Shown: one piece after another, positions 27,701-32,949 of the stretch | Position numbering within the stretch: the first letter of the stretch is position 1 | Layout of the letters: each line of letters begins with the position of its first letter | Made by a program: the position numbers and the translations under genes | Notes under the pieces: generated by a model | The model's input: the letters and a program-made list of their open reading frames with translations, nothing else | Told to the model about the DNA's origin: nothing | The model's database searches: none | Assembly (NCBI RefSeq): GCF_018812025.1 | Contig: NC_063044.1 | Coordinates: 42,223,243-42,287,242, forward strand | Origin: Megalobrama amblycephala | Taxonomy: Eukaryota > Chordata > Actinopteri > Cypriniformes > Xenocyprididae | Direction of reading: 5' to 3' | DNA: 64,000 nt

Positions 27701-29597
27701 GCCCTCCATCCTGGAACGCGATTTCTACCGAGGAGGATGCCCTCCCTCCCGTAACGCGATTTCTACCGAGGAGGACCCCTTCCCCCCCGGAACGCGATTT
27801 CTACCAAGGGGAACGCGATTTCTACCGAGGAGGACGCCCTCCCTCCTGGAACATGATTTCTACCGAGGAGGACGCCCTCCCTCCTGGAACGTGATTTCTA
27901 CCGAGGAGGACGCCCTCCCTCCTGGAACGTGATTTCTACCGAGGAGGACGCCCTCCATCCTGGAACGCAATTTCTACCGAGGGGAACGTGATTTCTATCG
28001 AGGAGGACACCCTCCCTCCTGGAACGCGATTTCTACCGAGGAGGACGCCCTCCCTCCTGGAACATGATTTCTACCGAGGAGGACGCCCTCCCTCCTGGAA
28101 CGTGATTTCTACCGAGGAGGACGCCCTCCCTCCTGGAACGTGATTTCTACCGAGGAGGACGCCCTCCATCCTGGAACGCAATTTCTACCGAGGGGAACGT
28201 GATTTCTATCGAGGACACCCTCCCTCCTGGAACGCGATTTCTACCGAGGAGGACGCCCTCCCTCCTGGAACATGATTTCTACCGAGGAGGATGCCCTCCC
28301 TCCTGGAACGCGATTTCTACCAAGGGGAACGCGATTTCTACCGAGGAGGACGCCCTCCATCCTGGAACGTGATTTCTACCGAGGGGAACGCAATTTCTAC
28401 CGAGGAGGACCCCTTCCCCCCCCGGAACGCGATTTCTACTGAGGGGAACGCGATTTCTACCGAGGAGGACGCCCTCCCTCCTGGAACGCGAATTCTACCG
28501 AGGAGGACGCCCTCCCTCCTGGAACATGATGTCTACCAAGGAGGACACCCTCCCTCTTGGAACGCGATTTCTACCAAGGGGAACGCGATTTCTACCGAGG
28601 AGGACGCCCTCCCTCCTGGAACGCGATTTCTACTGAGGGGAACGCGATTTCTACTGAGGAGGACGCCCTCCCTCCTGTAACGCGATTTCTACCGAGGGGA
28701 ACGCGATTTCTACCGAGGAGGACCCCTTCCCCCCCGGAACGCGATTTCTACCGAGGGGAACACGATTTCTACTGAGGAGGACCCCCTCCCCCCCAGAATG
28801 CAATTTCTACCGAGGAGGACCCCCTTCCCCCCCGGAACACGATTTCTACCGAGGGGGAATTTATGCACATTTTGGCATTTCCATCCAGCTTTTTTTTATG
28901 TGATATCCCAAAATGTGCATAAAAATAGGTCAATGGACACATAGCTATTGATGCTTTTCTATATATGTTATCATTCTTGTGCTGCAAACCTGTCAGTTAT
29001 AAACCAGCTAAATGGGTACAGTTTTCCAGCAAACTTTAAGGCTATCGCTATCAACATTAGTTATATCAACATAATTGTTTCTACTATTATTCTTGAACTG
29101 TCACACCCTTGACTTAGAAAGTCGTCCTTGAAGAAAATCCCAAGTTTGCATAAATATCTTGTAAATACAATTGTTTTAGAACAGTATAAACTCTGCATAA
29201 TAAGTGACTTTCTTGAAACGGGGTTAAGCCCAATTGAATAATGTGGAGTTTTGCAGTAAATATGACATTTTATTGCAAGACTGATGATTATTTCAAGGTT
29301 TCAGACAAAAAAAGAAGTAGTGTACTCTTAAGATTTCATTGTTTTGTCAGCATTGCTTGGTGTTTAGTGTCTGTTGCAGCCTGTCCTCTTGAAAAGATTT
29401 CCAATTACATGTGTCATTCCCTATCGAGAGGTCTGCCACCTCAACATTATTGTTGCGTCTGGTCTGATGGATTCATTTCTTGTTTTGATACAGAGAAGCC
29501 CATCATGAAGATGCTGGAGGCGAGAACGGGAGACAAAGAGGCTCAAGAGTTTGTGCGAAAGCTGAAAGAGATTGAGAAGTCGATGGAGGAAGAGTAA
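648..29597 (+). CDS. baiap3: baiap3, BAI1-associated protein 3 (C2-MUN-C2), 31 exons, 5' incomplete
   Basis: Thirty-one exons join in one frame (3306 nt, 1101 residues plus TAA); coordinates are given per exon. Seen: an N-terminal YEEAIYTVVNR segment; a first C2 domain (about residues 83-288) with Ca-loop residues D102, D108, D192 and D194; a long helical MUN region with MHD1 (about 535-626) and MHD2 (about 740-865); a second C2 (about 918-1065) with D955, D961, D1019, D1021 and D1027; and a tail ending KLKEIEKSMEEE. Known of the family: BAIAP3 is an UNC13/Munc13 relative that binds the adhesion GPCR BAI1, acts on endosome-to-Golgi retrieval and dense-core-vesicle maturation, and is expressed in brain and neuroendocrine cells. 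Inferred orthology: SDPYCMLGIL, RSQRTQVK, DWLSTNDFAGEA and HISLSPDSI match remembered human BAIAP3 better than UNC13D. The human protein has about 85 more N-terminal residues, so the start codon lies before base 1. The gene is intron-rich, with long transposon-filled introns. Confidence 0.95.
827..934 (+). CDS. baiap3: baiap3 exon 2 (N-terminal conserved segment)
   Basis: Residues 27-62, starting LDLLYEEAIYTVVNR and ending FSYLQK. The acceptor is TTTTAG and the donor GTGCGA. It matches the human BAIAP3 segment YEEALYTVLYR...LSYLQQ, a region characteristic of BAIAP3 and UNC13D upstream of the first C2 domain. Confidence 0.93.
935..2362 (+). other. baiap3 intron between exons 2 and 3, mostly unique
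   Basis: A+T-rich intron with no coding similarity. The stretch 1860-1935 is an ATTATT-rich simple region. The repeat copy at 2363 fills the rest. Confidence 0.6.
2363..2722 (-). repeat. dispersed cyprinid repeat, family A, truncated
   Basis: Reverse-oriented copy: it contains GAATTTTCAGCAGTCTTCAG, TGTCACATGATCC and CAAGAAACATTTATTATTAT, shared with copies at 5150, 12728, 30540 and 60538. Its outer end resembles GGGGTCGGTAAGAT. Superfamily unknown; it looks like a non-autonomous DNA element. Confidence 0.75.
2842..2901 (+). CDS. baiap3: baiap3 exon 3
   Basis: Residues 63-82 (VFDMGQEEHDIILQRVRESK), acceptor CTCACTCAG, donor GTGAGG. It is a helical linker corresponding to human VFGTSLEEHTEAIERVRKAK. 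Sixty nt, phase 0 at both ends. Confidence 0.92.
3479..3545 (+). CDS. baiap3: baiap3 exon 4 (first C2 domain, strand 1 and loop 1)
   Basis: Residues 83-104, KASFSLRVSVMKGKNLMAKD..., between acceptor CTTTTGTAG and donor GTAAGA. It opens the first C2 domain and carries D102, the first loop-1 aspartate. It ends one base into the Gly codon completed by the next exon. Confidence 0.93.
3899..4112 (+). CDS. baiap3: baiap3 exon 5 (first C2 domain core)
   Basis: Residues 105-176: GYSDPYCMLGIL, then a lysine/arginine-rich insert (KKERKFSFRKRREKLEKRS), then IQVTEVKPETLNPVWNEHF. The basic insert between C2 strands also occurs in human BAIAP3 and could contact acidic lipids (inference). Acceptor GGGCAG, donor GTGAGC. 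It ends two bases into a Phe codon. Confidence 0.96.
4223..4267 (+). CDS. baiap3: baiap3 exon 6 (first C2 domain)
   Basis: Residues 176-191, FDIDDVHNDLLHLDIW, the strands leading into Ca-binding loop 3. Only 45 nt. Acceptor TTTCCACAG, donor GTAAGA. The Trp codon is split across the 88-nt intron that follows. Confidence 0.95.
4356..4433 (+). CDS. baiap3: baiap3 exon 7 (first C2 domain, loop 3)
   Basis: Residues 191-217: WDHDDDVSVAEACKKLNE...GFRGMGR. D192 and D194 fit the loop-3 pattern; the position eight residues after D192 is alanine rather than aspartate. Acceptor CACCCTAG, donor GTAGAT. Confidence 0.95.
4552..4657 (+). CDS. baiap3: baiap3 exon 8 (first C2 domain)
   Basis: Residues 217-252: YFKQIAKSVRANGAAASGSE, then ADDFLGCINIPLN, the DDFLG motif that opens the last strands of an UNC13-type C2. 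Acceptor GATATTAG, donor GTGAGC. Confidence 0.95.
4758..4865 (+). CDS. baiap3: baiap3 exon 9 (end of first C2 domain)
   Basis: Residues 253-288: EIPVVGYDKWFKLEPRSSAS, then GECHLILRLFTTQ. WFKLEPRSSAS is shared with human BAIAP3. Acceptor CTCACTAG, donor GTACTG. 108 nt, phase 0. Confidence 0.95.
4905..5110 (+). mobile_element. truncated left half of a TTAA foldback element
   Basis: Begins AGGGATAGTTCACCCTGAAA next to TTAA and continues into TTTATTCACCCTCATGT, the usual internal sequence of this family. No matching right end is present; it runs into the repeat at 5150. Confidence 0.65.
5150..6252 (+). repeat. family A repeat copy, interrupted by two insertions
   Basis: Starts CTGTTCTAAAGTTTGGGGTC and ends GACCCCAAACTTTTGAATGG, an inverted pair of termini. 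The interior matches the family (GGATCATGTGACACTGAAGA at 5448). It is split by the hAT-like element at 5544-5901 and by a second inverted-repeat segment, about 5945-6222, with ATAACGATAA/TTATCGTTAT arms. Confidence 0.75.
5544..5901. mobile_element. 358-bp palindromic hAT-type MITE with perfect 8-bp target duplication
   Basis: Ends are TAGGGCTGTCAAACGATTAA and its near-exact reverse complement. The direct repeat AATATTTC flanks it at 5536-5543 and 5902-5909. Long arms make most of the element a hairpin, with an AT-rich loop near 5700. An 8-bp duplication and a TAGGG terminus fit the hAT superfamily. Confidence 0.88.
6352..6444 (+). CDS. baiap3: baiap3 exon 10
   Basis: Residues 289-319, RDTALSKMASNVTIHKKMLS...NQIQ, a helical start to the region between the first C2 and MHD1. 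Acceptor TTCAATAG, donor GTTGAA. 93 nt in frame. Confidence 0.92.
6531..6634 (+). CDS. baiap3: baiap3 exon 11 (MUN region)
   Basis: Residues 320-353 plus two bases: KEPYNWNGQVCAAAWTVLSH...SPLQQAI. SPLQ and the tryptophan-containing start match human BAIAP3. Acceptor TAATTGCAG, donor GTGCGT. Confidence 0.93.
6858..6975 (+). CDS. baiap3: baiap3 exon 12 (MUN region)
   Basis: Residues 354-393, including RWQCYSSHHRSQRMSYALLL and EAEWEDTAVHGEL. Human BAIAP3 has WQVSSRHHQTC...DYSYLLGLLEDMQAHWEEA at this place. Acceptor GTTTGCAG, donor GTGGGT. A 5.1-kb repeat-rich intron follows. Confidence 0.93.
7053..7920. mobile_element. non-autonomous DNA transposon with TAAGGGTGTTTTCACACCT ends
   Basis: Left end TAAGGGTGTTTTCACACCT and right end AGGTGTGAAAGCACCCTA are inverted repeats. 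Interior palindromic modules include CGTACCGAGACC / GGTCTCGGTACG near 7726-7762, and a 21-bp direct duplication at about 7783-7825. No transposase ORF is seen. Superfamily not determined. Confidence 0.75.
8098..10552. repeat. 2.45-kb minisatellite of palindromic units with higher-order structure
   Basis: The basic unit is GATAGATGCTATTTACACT followed by AAGTGAAAATAGC, whose halves are inverted copies (GCTATTT...AAATAGC). In 8231-8606 the motif AGCGATAGATG recurs at exactly 75-bp steps (8231, 8306, 8381, 8456, 8531, 8606), alternating CACTTTTAAAA and CACTGTTAAAA to give a 150-bp period. The same block recurs at 9325-9700, so a segment of about 1.0-1.1 kb is itself duplicated in tandem. It lies in the baiap3 intron 6976-12066. 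Confidence 0.95.
10895..10975 (-). repeat. tRNA-like SINE head (A and B boxes)
   Basis: On the minus strand: GTGTAGCAGTAGTGAG (A-box-like), then about 40 bases later GGGGGTTCAAATCCGCC (B box close to GGTTCGANTCC). The spacing fits a tRNA-type Pol III promoter. I could not fold a full cloverleaf with acceptor stem, so it reads as a SINE head or tRNA pseudogene rather than a working tRNA. Confidence 0.5.
10976..12066 (+). other. baiap3 intron remainder before exon 13
   Basis: No coding exon recognised. Fragments such as GTGTAAATAACG (11043) and GCACTTAGCGTAAATA (11076) resemble diverged minisatellite units and suggest the array was once longer. The ORFs at 11259-11770 have no recognisable content. 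Confidence 0.45.
12067..12191 (+). CDS. baiap3: baiap3 exon 13 (MUN region)
   Basis: Residues 394-434: ESLLAESFRLYCDYCLSQMK...RQVFPCNNSAA...CELMLR. Acceptor GAATGCAG, donor GTAAAC. The pattern RDYFP/RQVFP plus N-S/T-A aligns with human BAIAP3. It ends two bases into an Arg codon. Confidence 0.93.
12541..12631 (+). CDS. baiap3: baiap3 exon 14 (MUN region)
   Basis: Residues 435-465: SIGHMQAMAAFRAVC...NELHLEIATVIK. Acceptor GTGCTTTAG, donor GTAATA, phase 0 at the end. A DNA transposon begins about 35 bases downstream in the next intron. Confidence 0.92.
12666..13604. mobile_element. DNA transposon remnant split by a family A repeat
   Basis: Left end CAGTGGTCCTGAAAGGTATT-TGGACACT and right end AGTGTCCAAATA-TTTTTGGGGCCACTG are inverted repeats of about 28 bases. 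The left flank is TA and the right flank CA. Terminal structure is like Tc1/mariner non-autonomous elements. A family A copy (12728-13190) lies inside. Confidence 0.7.
12728..13190 (+). repeat. family A repeat copy
   Basis: Contains GATTTCTGAAGGATCATGTG, GAAAATTCAGCTTTGCATCA and the right end AAACTTTTGAACGGTAATGT. It includes a T20 run at 13083. Nested in the element 12666-13604. Confidence 0.8.
13727..13783 (+). CDS. baiap3: baiap3 exon 15 (MUN region)
   Basis: Residues 466-484: KGTVEWYEGIISNIKPDEG. EWY aligns with human REWYDRILND. 57 nt between acceptor GAATTTAG and donor GTAAGT. Too short for ORF detection alone; the call rests on frame, splice sites and alignment. Confidence 0.9.
14212..14309 (+). 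CDS. baiap3: baiap3 exon 16 (MUN region)
   Basis: Residues 485-516: TLEEQLRRLVVVVDAVCDDV...NVYNKLYY. It aligns with human LPGLVVLADAVYDDLQ. Acceptor CTCTGCAG, donor GTAACT. It ends two bases into a Ser codon. Confidence 0.93.
14751..14802 (+). CDS. baiap3: baiap3 exon 17 (MUN region)
   Basis: Residues 517-534: SVKVDFFSISYRQLEKL. It aligns with human VDVFTLTFRQLERL. 52 nt, acceptor CTTTCAG, donor GTAAGT. Confidence 0.92.
14918..15069 (+). CDS. baiap3: baiap3 exon 18 (MHD1)
   Basis: Residues 535-584: VADDVNVAMERVCGNLEQES, then MGETLFELYMSLKSLKRFRE. LFELY.SL is the MHD1 signature shared by BAIAP3 and UNC13D. Acceptor TCTCTAG, donor GTTAGT. Confidence 0.95.
15296..15419 (+). CDS. baiap3: baiap3 exon 19 (MHD1)
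   Basis: Residues 585-626: DTKMLALTGFHNWFKTSIHK, then RIRKAVEMDQ. The LAL-G-H...W and AV-MD patterns are those of MHD1. Acceptor TTTTCAG, donor GTGAGT. Confidence 0.95.
15420..16737 (+). other. baiap3 intron between exons 19 and 20, 5' part, no recognisable element
   Basis: A+T-rich sequence with poly-A and poly-T runs (15900-15945, 16321-16338). The ORFs at 15555-15773 and 16578-16778 show no domain or splice structure. Confidence 0.5.
16738..16920. mobile_element. small MITE with GTGTCCTTGTTACAGTGTA-type ends
   Basis: Left AAGGTGTCCTTGTTACAGTG and right ACATGTAACAAGGACACTGT are inverted. The centre contains GGGTTAGGTTTAGGGTTAG. It is the same family as the element at 30185-30370. Confidence 0.7.
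16933..17573. mobile_element. 641-bp TTAA-flanked foldback transposon
   Basis: Ends AGGGTTAGTTCACCCAAAAA and TTTTTGGGTGAACTAACCCT, each next to TTAA (16929-16932, 17574-17577). Arms include CAGAACACAAATTAAGATAT and its counterpart near 17460. Non-autonomous. The TTAA target fits piggyBac- or Kolobok-like transposition. Confidence 0.85.
17652..17795 (+). CDS. baiap3: baiap3 exon 20 (MUN region)
   Basis: Residues 627-674: LEPIQSQTKHSSSAVDVTTC, then FWTQLAWPDSAGAFIFITRL. KHSSSA and LAWPD are diagnostic of the BAIAP3/UNC13D group. Acceptor GGTACAG, donor GTGAGC. Confidence 0.96.
17961..18059 (+). CDS. baiap3: baiap3 exon 21 (MUN region)
   Basis: Residues 675-707: NFCSEAVCYAELIKRKIERG...NKSFIVQ. 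It aligns with human VCEATLFYTELLRKKV. Acceptor TATGGCAG, donor GTAACG. Confidence 0.94.
18345..18560 (+). CDS. baiap3: baiap3 exon 22 (approach to MHD2)
   Basis: Residues 708-779, the longest exon (216 nt): VCIALNSTEHVRVYLGGLPR...ADIDLQREAKRLITHLTDR. DLQREA...HLT matches human BAIAP3. The acceptor is GGCGCAG after a long pyrimidine tract, the donor GTAATG. It is GC-richer than its surroundings. Confidence 0.96.
18751..18779 (+). repeat. poly-A run, 29 bases
   Basis: Uninterrupted A tract ending in a G at 18780. It sits at the left edge of a repeat that continues ATTATCCCATTATTTACTCA. Confidence 0.9.
18780..21060. mobile_element. repeat element interrupted by a 1.9-kb TTAA insertion
   Basis: The left part (18786-18873, TTTACTCACCCTCAAGCC...) and right part (20788 to about 21060, AATATCCTGGCTCTTCCCAG...) read as one dispersed repeat split at a single TTAA. 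The right limit is uncertain. Confidence 0.55.
18874..20787. mobile_element. 1.9-kb TTAA-flanked DNA transposon
   Basis: Left end AGGCACAATATGTAACGATT and right end reading, in reverse complement, AGGCACACTATGTGAATTTT; both abut TTAA (18870-18873, 20788-20791). Inside are a fragment of family A (about 19555-19650) and sequence starting CTTAACCCTCAGGGGTCTGA (18987), suggesting further insertions. No transposase is seen. Confidence 0.75.
21402..21470 (+). CDS. baiap3: baiap3 exon 23 (MHD2), GC donor
   Basis: Residues 780-802: MLSELRRCIQHISLSPDSIN...DE. HISLSPDSI is identical to human BAIAP3. Acceptor CTACACAG. The donor reads GAG|GCAAGT, so the intron starts with GC. No GT near this point keeps the frame and joins to AVAPLMKYLDD in the next exon. 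Confidence 0.94.
21471..21580 (+). other. baiap3 GC-AG intron (110 nt)
   Basis: Starts GCAAGTATGA directly after GATGAG and ends ATTGCTCCAG. Both flanking exons are strongly conserved (HISLSPDSI before, AVAPLMKYLDD after), which fixes the boundary. GCAAGT is the usual extended consensus of the minor GC donor class read by the standard U2 spliceosome. Confidence 0.9.
21581..21660 (+). CDS. baiap3: baiap3 exon 24 (MHD2)
   Basis: Residues 803-828 plus two bases: AVAPLMKYLDDTLVILNESL...NLT. APLMKYLD matches human BAIAP3 exactly. Acceptor TGCTCCAG, donor GTAATT. Confidence 0.96.
21862..21970 (+). CDS. baiap3: baiap3 exon 25 (MHD2)
   Basis: Residues 829-865: RVLQSLWELLLRMILDTVAE...FYSRFQYTVE. LWELLL and FYSRF are MHD2 hallmarks shared with human BAIAP3. 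Acceptor TACCCCAG, donor GTCAGT. Confidence 0.96.
21971..22719 (+). other. baiap3 intron between exons 25 and 26, 5' part, no feature seen
   Basis: Non-coding. No exon, inverted repeat or simple repeat that I can support. Confidence 0.5.
22720..23030. repeat. dispersed repeat shared with 59270-59640
   Basis: CTAGGCATCATACACTTA, GTGTTCTAAAATCAGCTCAA and the TCTGACTGGAAG...CAGTCTGAAG block recur in the same order in the copy near 59285-59525. Class not determined. Confidence 0.6.
23528..23599 (+). CDS. baiap3: baiap3 exon 26 (end of MHD2)
   Basis: Residues 866-889: TLVRFFHADGEGLLLEDLKS...YK. FFHA-G-GL is conserved in BAIAP3 and UNC13D. Acceptor TCGTGCAG, donor GTATTC. Confidence 0.95.
23680..23763 (+). 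CDS. baiap3: baiap3 exon 27
   Basis: Residues 890-917: DLDEELRLNKCSSFELIEQY...KISQQ. It aligns with human LKEELRLHKCSTRECIEQFY. Acceptor CCCATTAG, donor GTGGGT. Only 80 nt of intron separate it from the previous exon. Confidence 0.95.
23764..24538 (+). other. baiap3 intron between exons 27 and 28, no feature seen
   Basis: Unique-looking A+T-rich intron sequence without exon signals. Confidence 0.5.
24539..24659 (+). CDS. baiap3: baiap3 exon 28 (second C2 domain start)
   Basis: Residues 918-957: FGRISVKCYYDAPEQRLTVE, then ILHAADLIALDAN. It opens the second C2 domain; D955 is the first Ca-ligand position. Acceptor TTTACAG, donor GTAAAC. It ends one base into a Gly codon. Confidence 0.96.
24771..24848. 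mobile_element. left end of a hAT-type MITE (TAGGGCTGCCCCC)
   Basis: Begins TAGGGCTGCCCCCTAATAGT followed by CGACTAAATG, the family whose right end occurs at 52506-52603. It is truncated; no right end is nearby. Confidence 0.6.
25192..25315 (+). CDS. baiap3: baiap3 exon 29 (second C2 domain)
   Basis: Residues 958-998: GLSDPFVIVELCPHHLFPM, then RSQRTQVKLKTLHPVFDELF. This is the most strongly conserved exon, with D961 in loop 1. Acceptor ATTCCTAG, donor GTAAGT. Confidence 0.97.
25412..25617 (+). CDS. baiap3: baiap3 exon 30 (second C2 domain, loop 3)
   Basis: Residues 999-1067: HVSPEQYRHRCACLTFTVMD, then YDWLSTNDFAGEAVAPL and a less conserved end. D1019, D1021 and D1027 give a complete loop-3 aspartate set. 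Acceptor ATCACAG, donor GTATGC. A 3.9-kb intron with a large minisatellite follows. Confidence 0.96.
26039..28947. mobile_element. 2.9-kb DNA transposon whose interior is mostly minisatellite
   Basis: Left end TAGCTATGTTTACATAAAAG and, in reverse complement, right end TAGCTATGTGTCCATTGACC. Sub-terminal TGTGCAAAATTGGAATATCG (26076) is mirrored by ATATCCCAAAATGTGCATAA (28903-28922), and CCAGTTTCCATCC by a block at 28878-28893. The array 26529-28859 lies between these ends. No transposase gene. Confidence 0.7.
26529..28859. repeat. 2.3-kb G+C-rich minisatellite of 21-bp and 38-bp modules
   Basis: Two modules share the core CGATTTCTACCGAGG: a 21-bp form ending GGAAC and a 38-bp form ending GAGGACGCCCTCCCTCCTGG-AAC. 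They occur in mixed order, often 21+38 (59 bp) and in places runs of 38-mers (27430-27590, 27850-27960, 28040-28160). Variants carry GTGATTT, CAATTT, CCATCC or CCCCCCC. It lies in the last baiap3 intron, about 0.65 kb before the terminal exon. Confidence 0.95.
29494..29597 (+). CDS. baiap3: baiap3 last coding exon 31, stop TAA
   Basis: Residues 1068-1101: MLEARTGDKEAQEFVRKLKE, then IEKSMEEE and stop at 29595-29597. It aligns with human RRLEGRTSKEAQEFVKKLKE. The acceptor GATACAG gives the correct phase (two bases to finish a Glu codon). An in-frame ORF extends upstream to 29241, but bases before 29494 are intronic. Confidence 0.95.
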
Positions 29598-30356
29598 TGT
29601 GTCCCCTGTAGTGCATGTGTTTCTGATGGTGGTCTTTTTTACCTGTTGTACTGTTTACTCTTCAAATGCAAACTCTTTTAAATGTATTTTTCACTGTTGT
29701 CCAGAAGAAAAAAGGTGAGGTAAATGATCATGTTTAAAGATCAGTATTTTATCACTGTTCAGCACTCAATGTGTGCTGTGTTTTGATGTTGAAGCCCTCT
29801 GATGGAGCGTATTGTTCATAGAATTGTATGAATTTAGTAGTAGAAGGGTCTATTTTAAAAAAGAAACATTTCTCAGTTGAACTGAATTCAAATGCTTATC
29901 TGAGCTATAGTTTATGACTTGAACTCAGAGAACTTGAACTTTGAAATAATTAGATGTTTACTTGAGGATTTTCAAAAGTGTTACAAAAGAAACAGTATTT
30001 CTATACATGCAGCAGTTTTGCAAGGCCATGTACACACTGCAGACAAATACGCTTCACTACAGAGAAACCCTTTTCTAAATCAGTATTTTTGTCTTGTTTT
30101 CAAGTCAAAATCCTTTTTTGATAAGCAACTTTCTGTAAAATATTATGTTTTCAGGGAATATATCTCGAATTAATGTTAATTATTGGTTACACTCTATTTT
30201 ACAGTGCCGTAGTTACAGTACTATTATTTAACTACATGTACATACTATAGAGTTACGGTTAGGGTTTGGTTTAGGGTTCGTTACTTGTAATTATGCATAA
30301 TTTACTGTTAGTACTATAGTAAGTACATGTAGTAATGTATAACTACGGCACTGTAA
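29598..30356 (+). other. probable baiap3 3' UTR
   Basis: Begins after the TAA stop. No AATAAA or ATTAAA occurs before 30357. T-rich stretches are common. The extent is inferred only from the first hexamer. Confidence 0.4.
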
Positions 30357-30370
30357 AATAAAGTGTTACC
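30185..30370. mobile_element. 186-bp MITE in the baiap3 3' flank
   Basis: Ends GGTTACACTCTATTTTACAG and, in reverse complement, GGTAACACTTTATTTTACAG, an inverted pair continuing TGCCGTAGTTA. The centre has GTTAGGGTTTGGTTTAGGG. Same family as 16738-16920. Confidence 0.8.
30357..30362 (+). promoter_or_regulatory. candidate polyadenylation signal AATAAA
   Basis: First AATAAA after the baiap3 stop, 760 bases downstream. It is formed by the right terminal repeat of the MITE 30185-30370 and is followed by GTGTTACC. Use is unproven. Confidence 0.35.
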
Positions 30371-30539
30371 TAATTATTTCTAGCCCCACAAGAAAATTTG
30401 TGACATTTACAGGAAAAAATTGTTCGCAAACACAAGATAACTTTGACACTTCTTACCACTGTTTTGTTGCTTTTTCCATATAAAGCTACATTTTGTCAGA
30501 TTTATGCTTACTAAAATTCAAATGTTTGGTGTTGGTAAG

Positions 30540-31103
<564 letters not shown>

Positions 31104-32494
31104 TGCTAAAATTGTGTTTCAAACACGCAAGATGGTTTAATACGGCCTCTCAAGTTTGCCCAAGCCCTCAATGTTATTTCATTTGCCCTTTAATATTTCC
31201 CCAAGCAATATGAGATTGAAAATGTTGGCATCTTTGTTTGTTTTACAGCCAAACCGTTGCTACGGTTATCACCATGTCAGGAGTGACTCCTGTATTCCAT
31301 ACACTGCCACATTTAAATGCAGTCATCACTCCCTAAACTTTGCGGTGTGTATGTGGCCTATACGTGTAGCAAGAAAGGCAACAGAATTTTGATGACTTTT
31401 TCCATGTAATCATACAGCAGAGCCGATAAGATAATGTTTACTTTATTAAGTGTTCTCTGTTCACTCTTATCAAGGAAAATACTTTCAGAAAAGTCCTTTA
31501 TCTTAAACTGTGAATGTTCAGTATTTGTCCTTGAAATCACACTGGATTGTGTTGAGATTTTATCGTAGCAATTCTGTAAGATGTCGTCTTTCCTAAAGAA
31601 TGTATTCGTTTATGCCAAGTGGTTCTTCAATTTACGGGTTTAGTGTTCAGATGGTTCGCTTCTCTTGTAATTTTCTCTGCCAAATTACTTGTTTTTATTG
31701 CCAGTAATTGAATATTTAAAAAAAAAAACTAGGACTTTTTCACATCGCAAAGGCTTTTCACCACCACGTTTTGCTACTTTTATGACAGAAGCAGGTACAG
31801 TATATGGGAGTTTATTGGCTGTTCTATCACATTTTTCCCTCTTTGTACATTACGAATGGCTCTCAGCAGGCTACTTCCTCTTCAGCTATTATAATTCAGC
31901 CTGTTACTTTTCCTCAACAGCATCTCTCTTCTTCTGACCTTCACACTTCTCATGCGCTATTCACCTCCTGGTGAGCGAAAACCACCAGAAATCAGCCGCT
32001 CGCAAACAAATGAAGGCCAAAGCCTGCTGAAACATACACCCAGCGACACTGATATTACTGCTCAACTTGAATCATGCTCAAGAATGTGATACTGTCAGCA
32101 ACTCTCTGTCTCCTTTGTGACTCCAGTAATGGTGTATATGGTGTGTGTGTGTGTGTGTATGCACGTGTGTGGCTGCGTGCACTTTGAATTCAATAAAGAG
32201 ATAACGATTAGAAAGAGACGTGTTTATGATTAAAACAAGTTGAATAGGAGAGACCTTTTTGCACAGATGGTGTTGTGACATCTCATCTCCCAACAGAAGA
32301 GACGTCTTCAGCCTCATTATCACTGCAAGCTTTCAGAGCCACACTGCAACTGATCCTCTCAGTTATTACTTAGCAGATGAGATCATATTGTATTATATGT
32401 TATCTAATACAATGATTGCTTAGAACATTAAAATTCACATTAATTACACTAGAACTATAACAGTAGCTGTTTTGTTTAATAATTCATAAACTAA

Positions 32495-32496
<2 letters not shown>
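31104..32496. other. intergenic, no feature seen
   Basis: Unique sequence with a short GT run (32140-32157). The ORFs at 31156-31392 and 31689-31937 have no recognisable domain. Confidence 0.5.

Positions 32497-32584
<88 letters not shown>
32497..32584. repeat. (CTAT)22 microsatellite
   Basis: 88 bases of an essentially perfect tetranucleotide. Confidence 0.97.
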
Positions 32585-32949
32585 GTGTTGCAGCAAAACA
32601 CTGCAGAACAACAGCTGAGGGAGGGAGTCACCACCAGGTGTCCCCATAGATTTCAGTATTACTGTCTTTAGTTCCTTGACCACACACTAGGTGGCGTATT
32701 AAGAGGTGAGACGGGTCATTTAATTGTAGATGTAAAGAAAAAAGTCGGTTATTATAAAAACCCCGCATCGTTACTCATAAACTGACAATGCTCTTTAGAG
32801 GACAAATAACAGCATCATAAGAGGCTAAAGGGCAAAACGCCCACTGGAAGAGGTGGGAAGCTAATCTGTGTTGCAGCATCATAACTATGAGCACAGATTA
32901 AAGCACACTGAGTGAAGACGCCTACTTATTAACTCCAGGTATTATTACA

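Noticed and set aside
26481..28775. Long ORFs with ISTEGN / RDFYRGE repeats as a repetitive protein gene
   Set aside because: They are translations of the minisatellite, open on both strands and shifting frame with each unit; no start context, splice site or conserved domain.
29241..29493. Upstream extension of the last baiap3 exon
   Set aside because: The ORF is open, but the conserved residues start at 29494 after a GATACAG acceptor in the required phase.
648..29597. Gene identity as UNC13D (Munc13-4) instead of baiap3
   Set aside because: Both share the C2-MUN-C2 layout, but SDPYCMLGIL, WDHDDDVS, HISLSPDSI, RSQRTQVK and the KLKEIEKSM tail follow BAIAP3, and the basic insert in the first C2 is BAIAP3-like.
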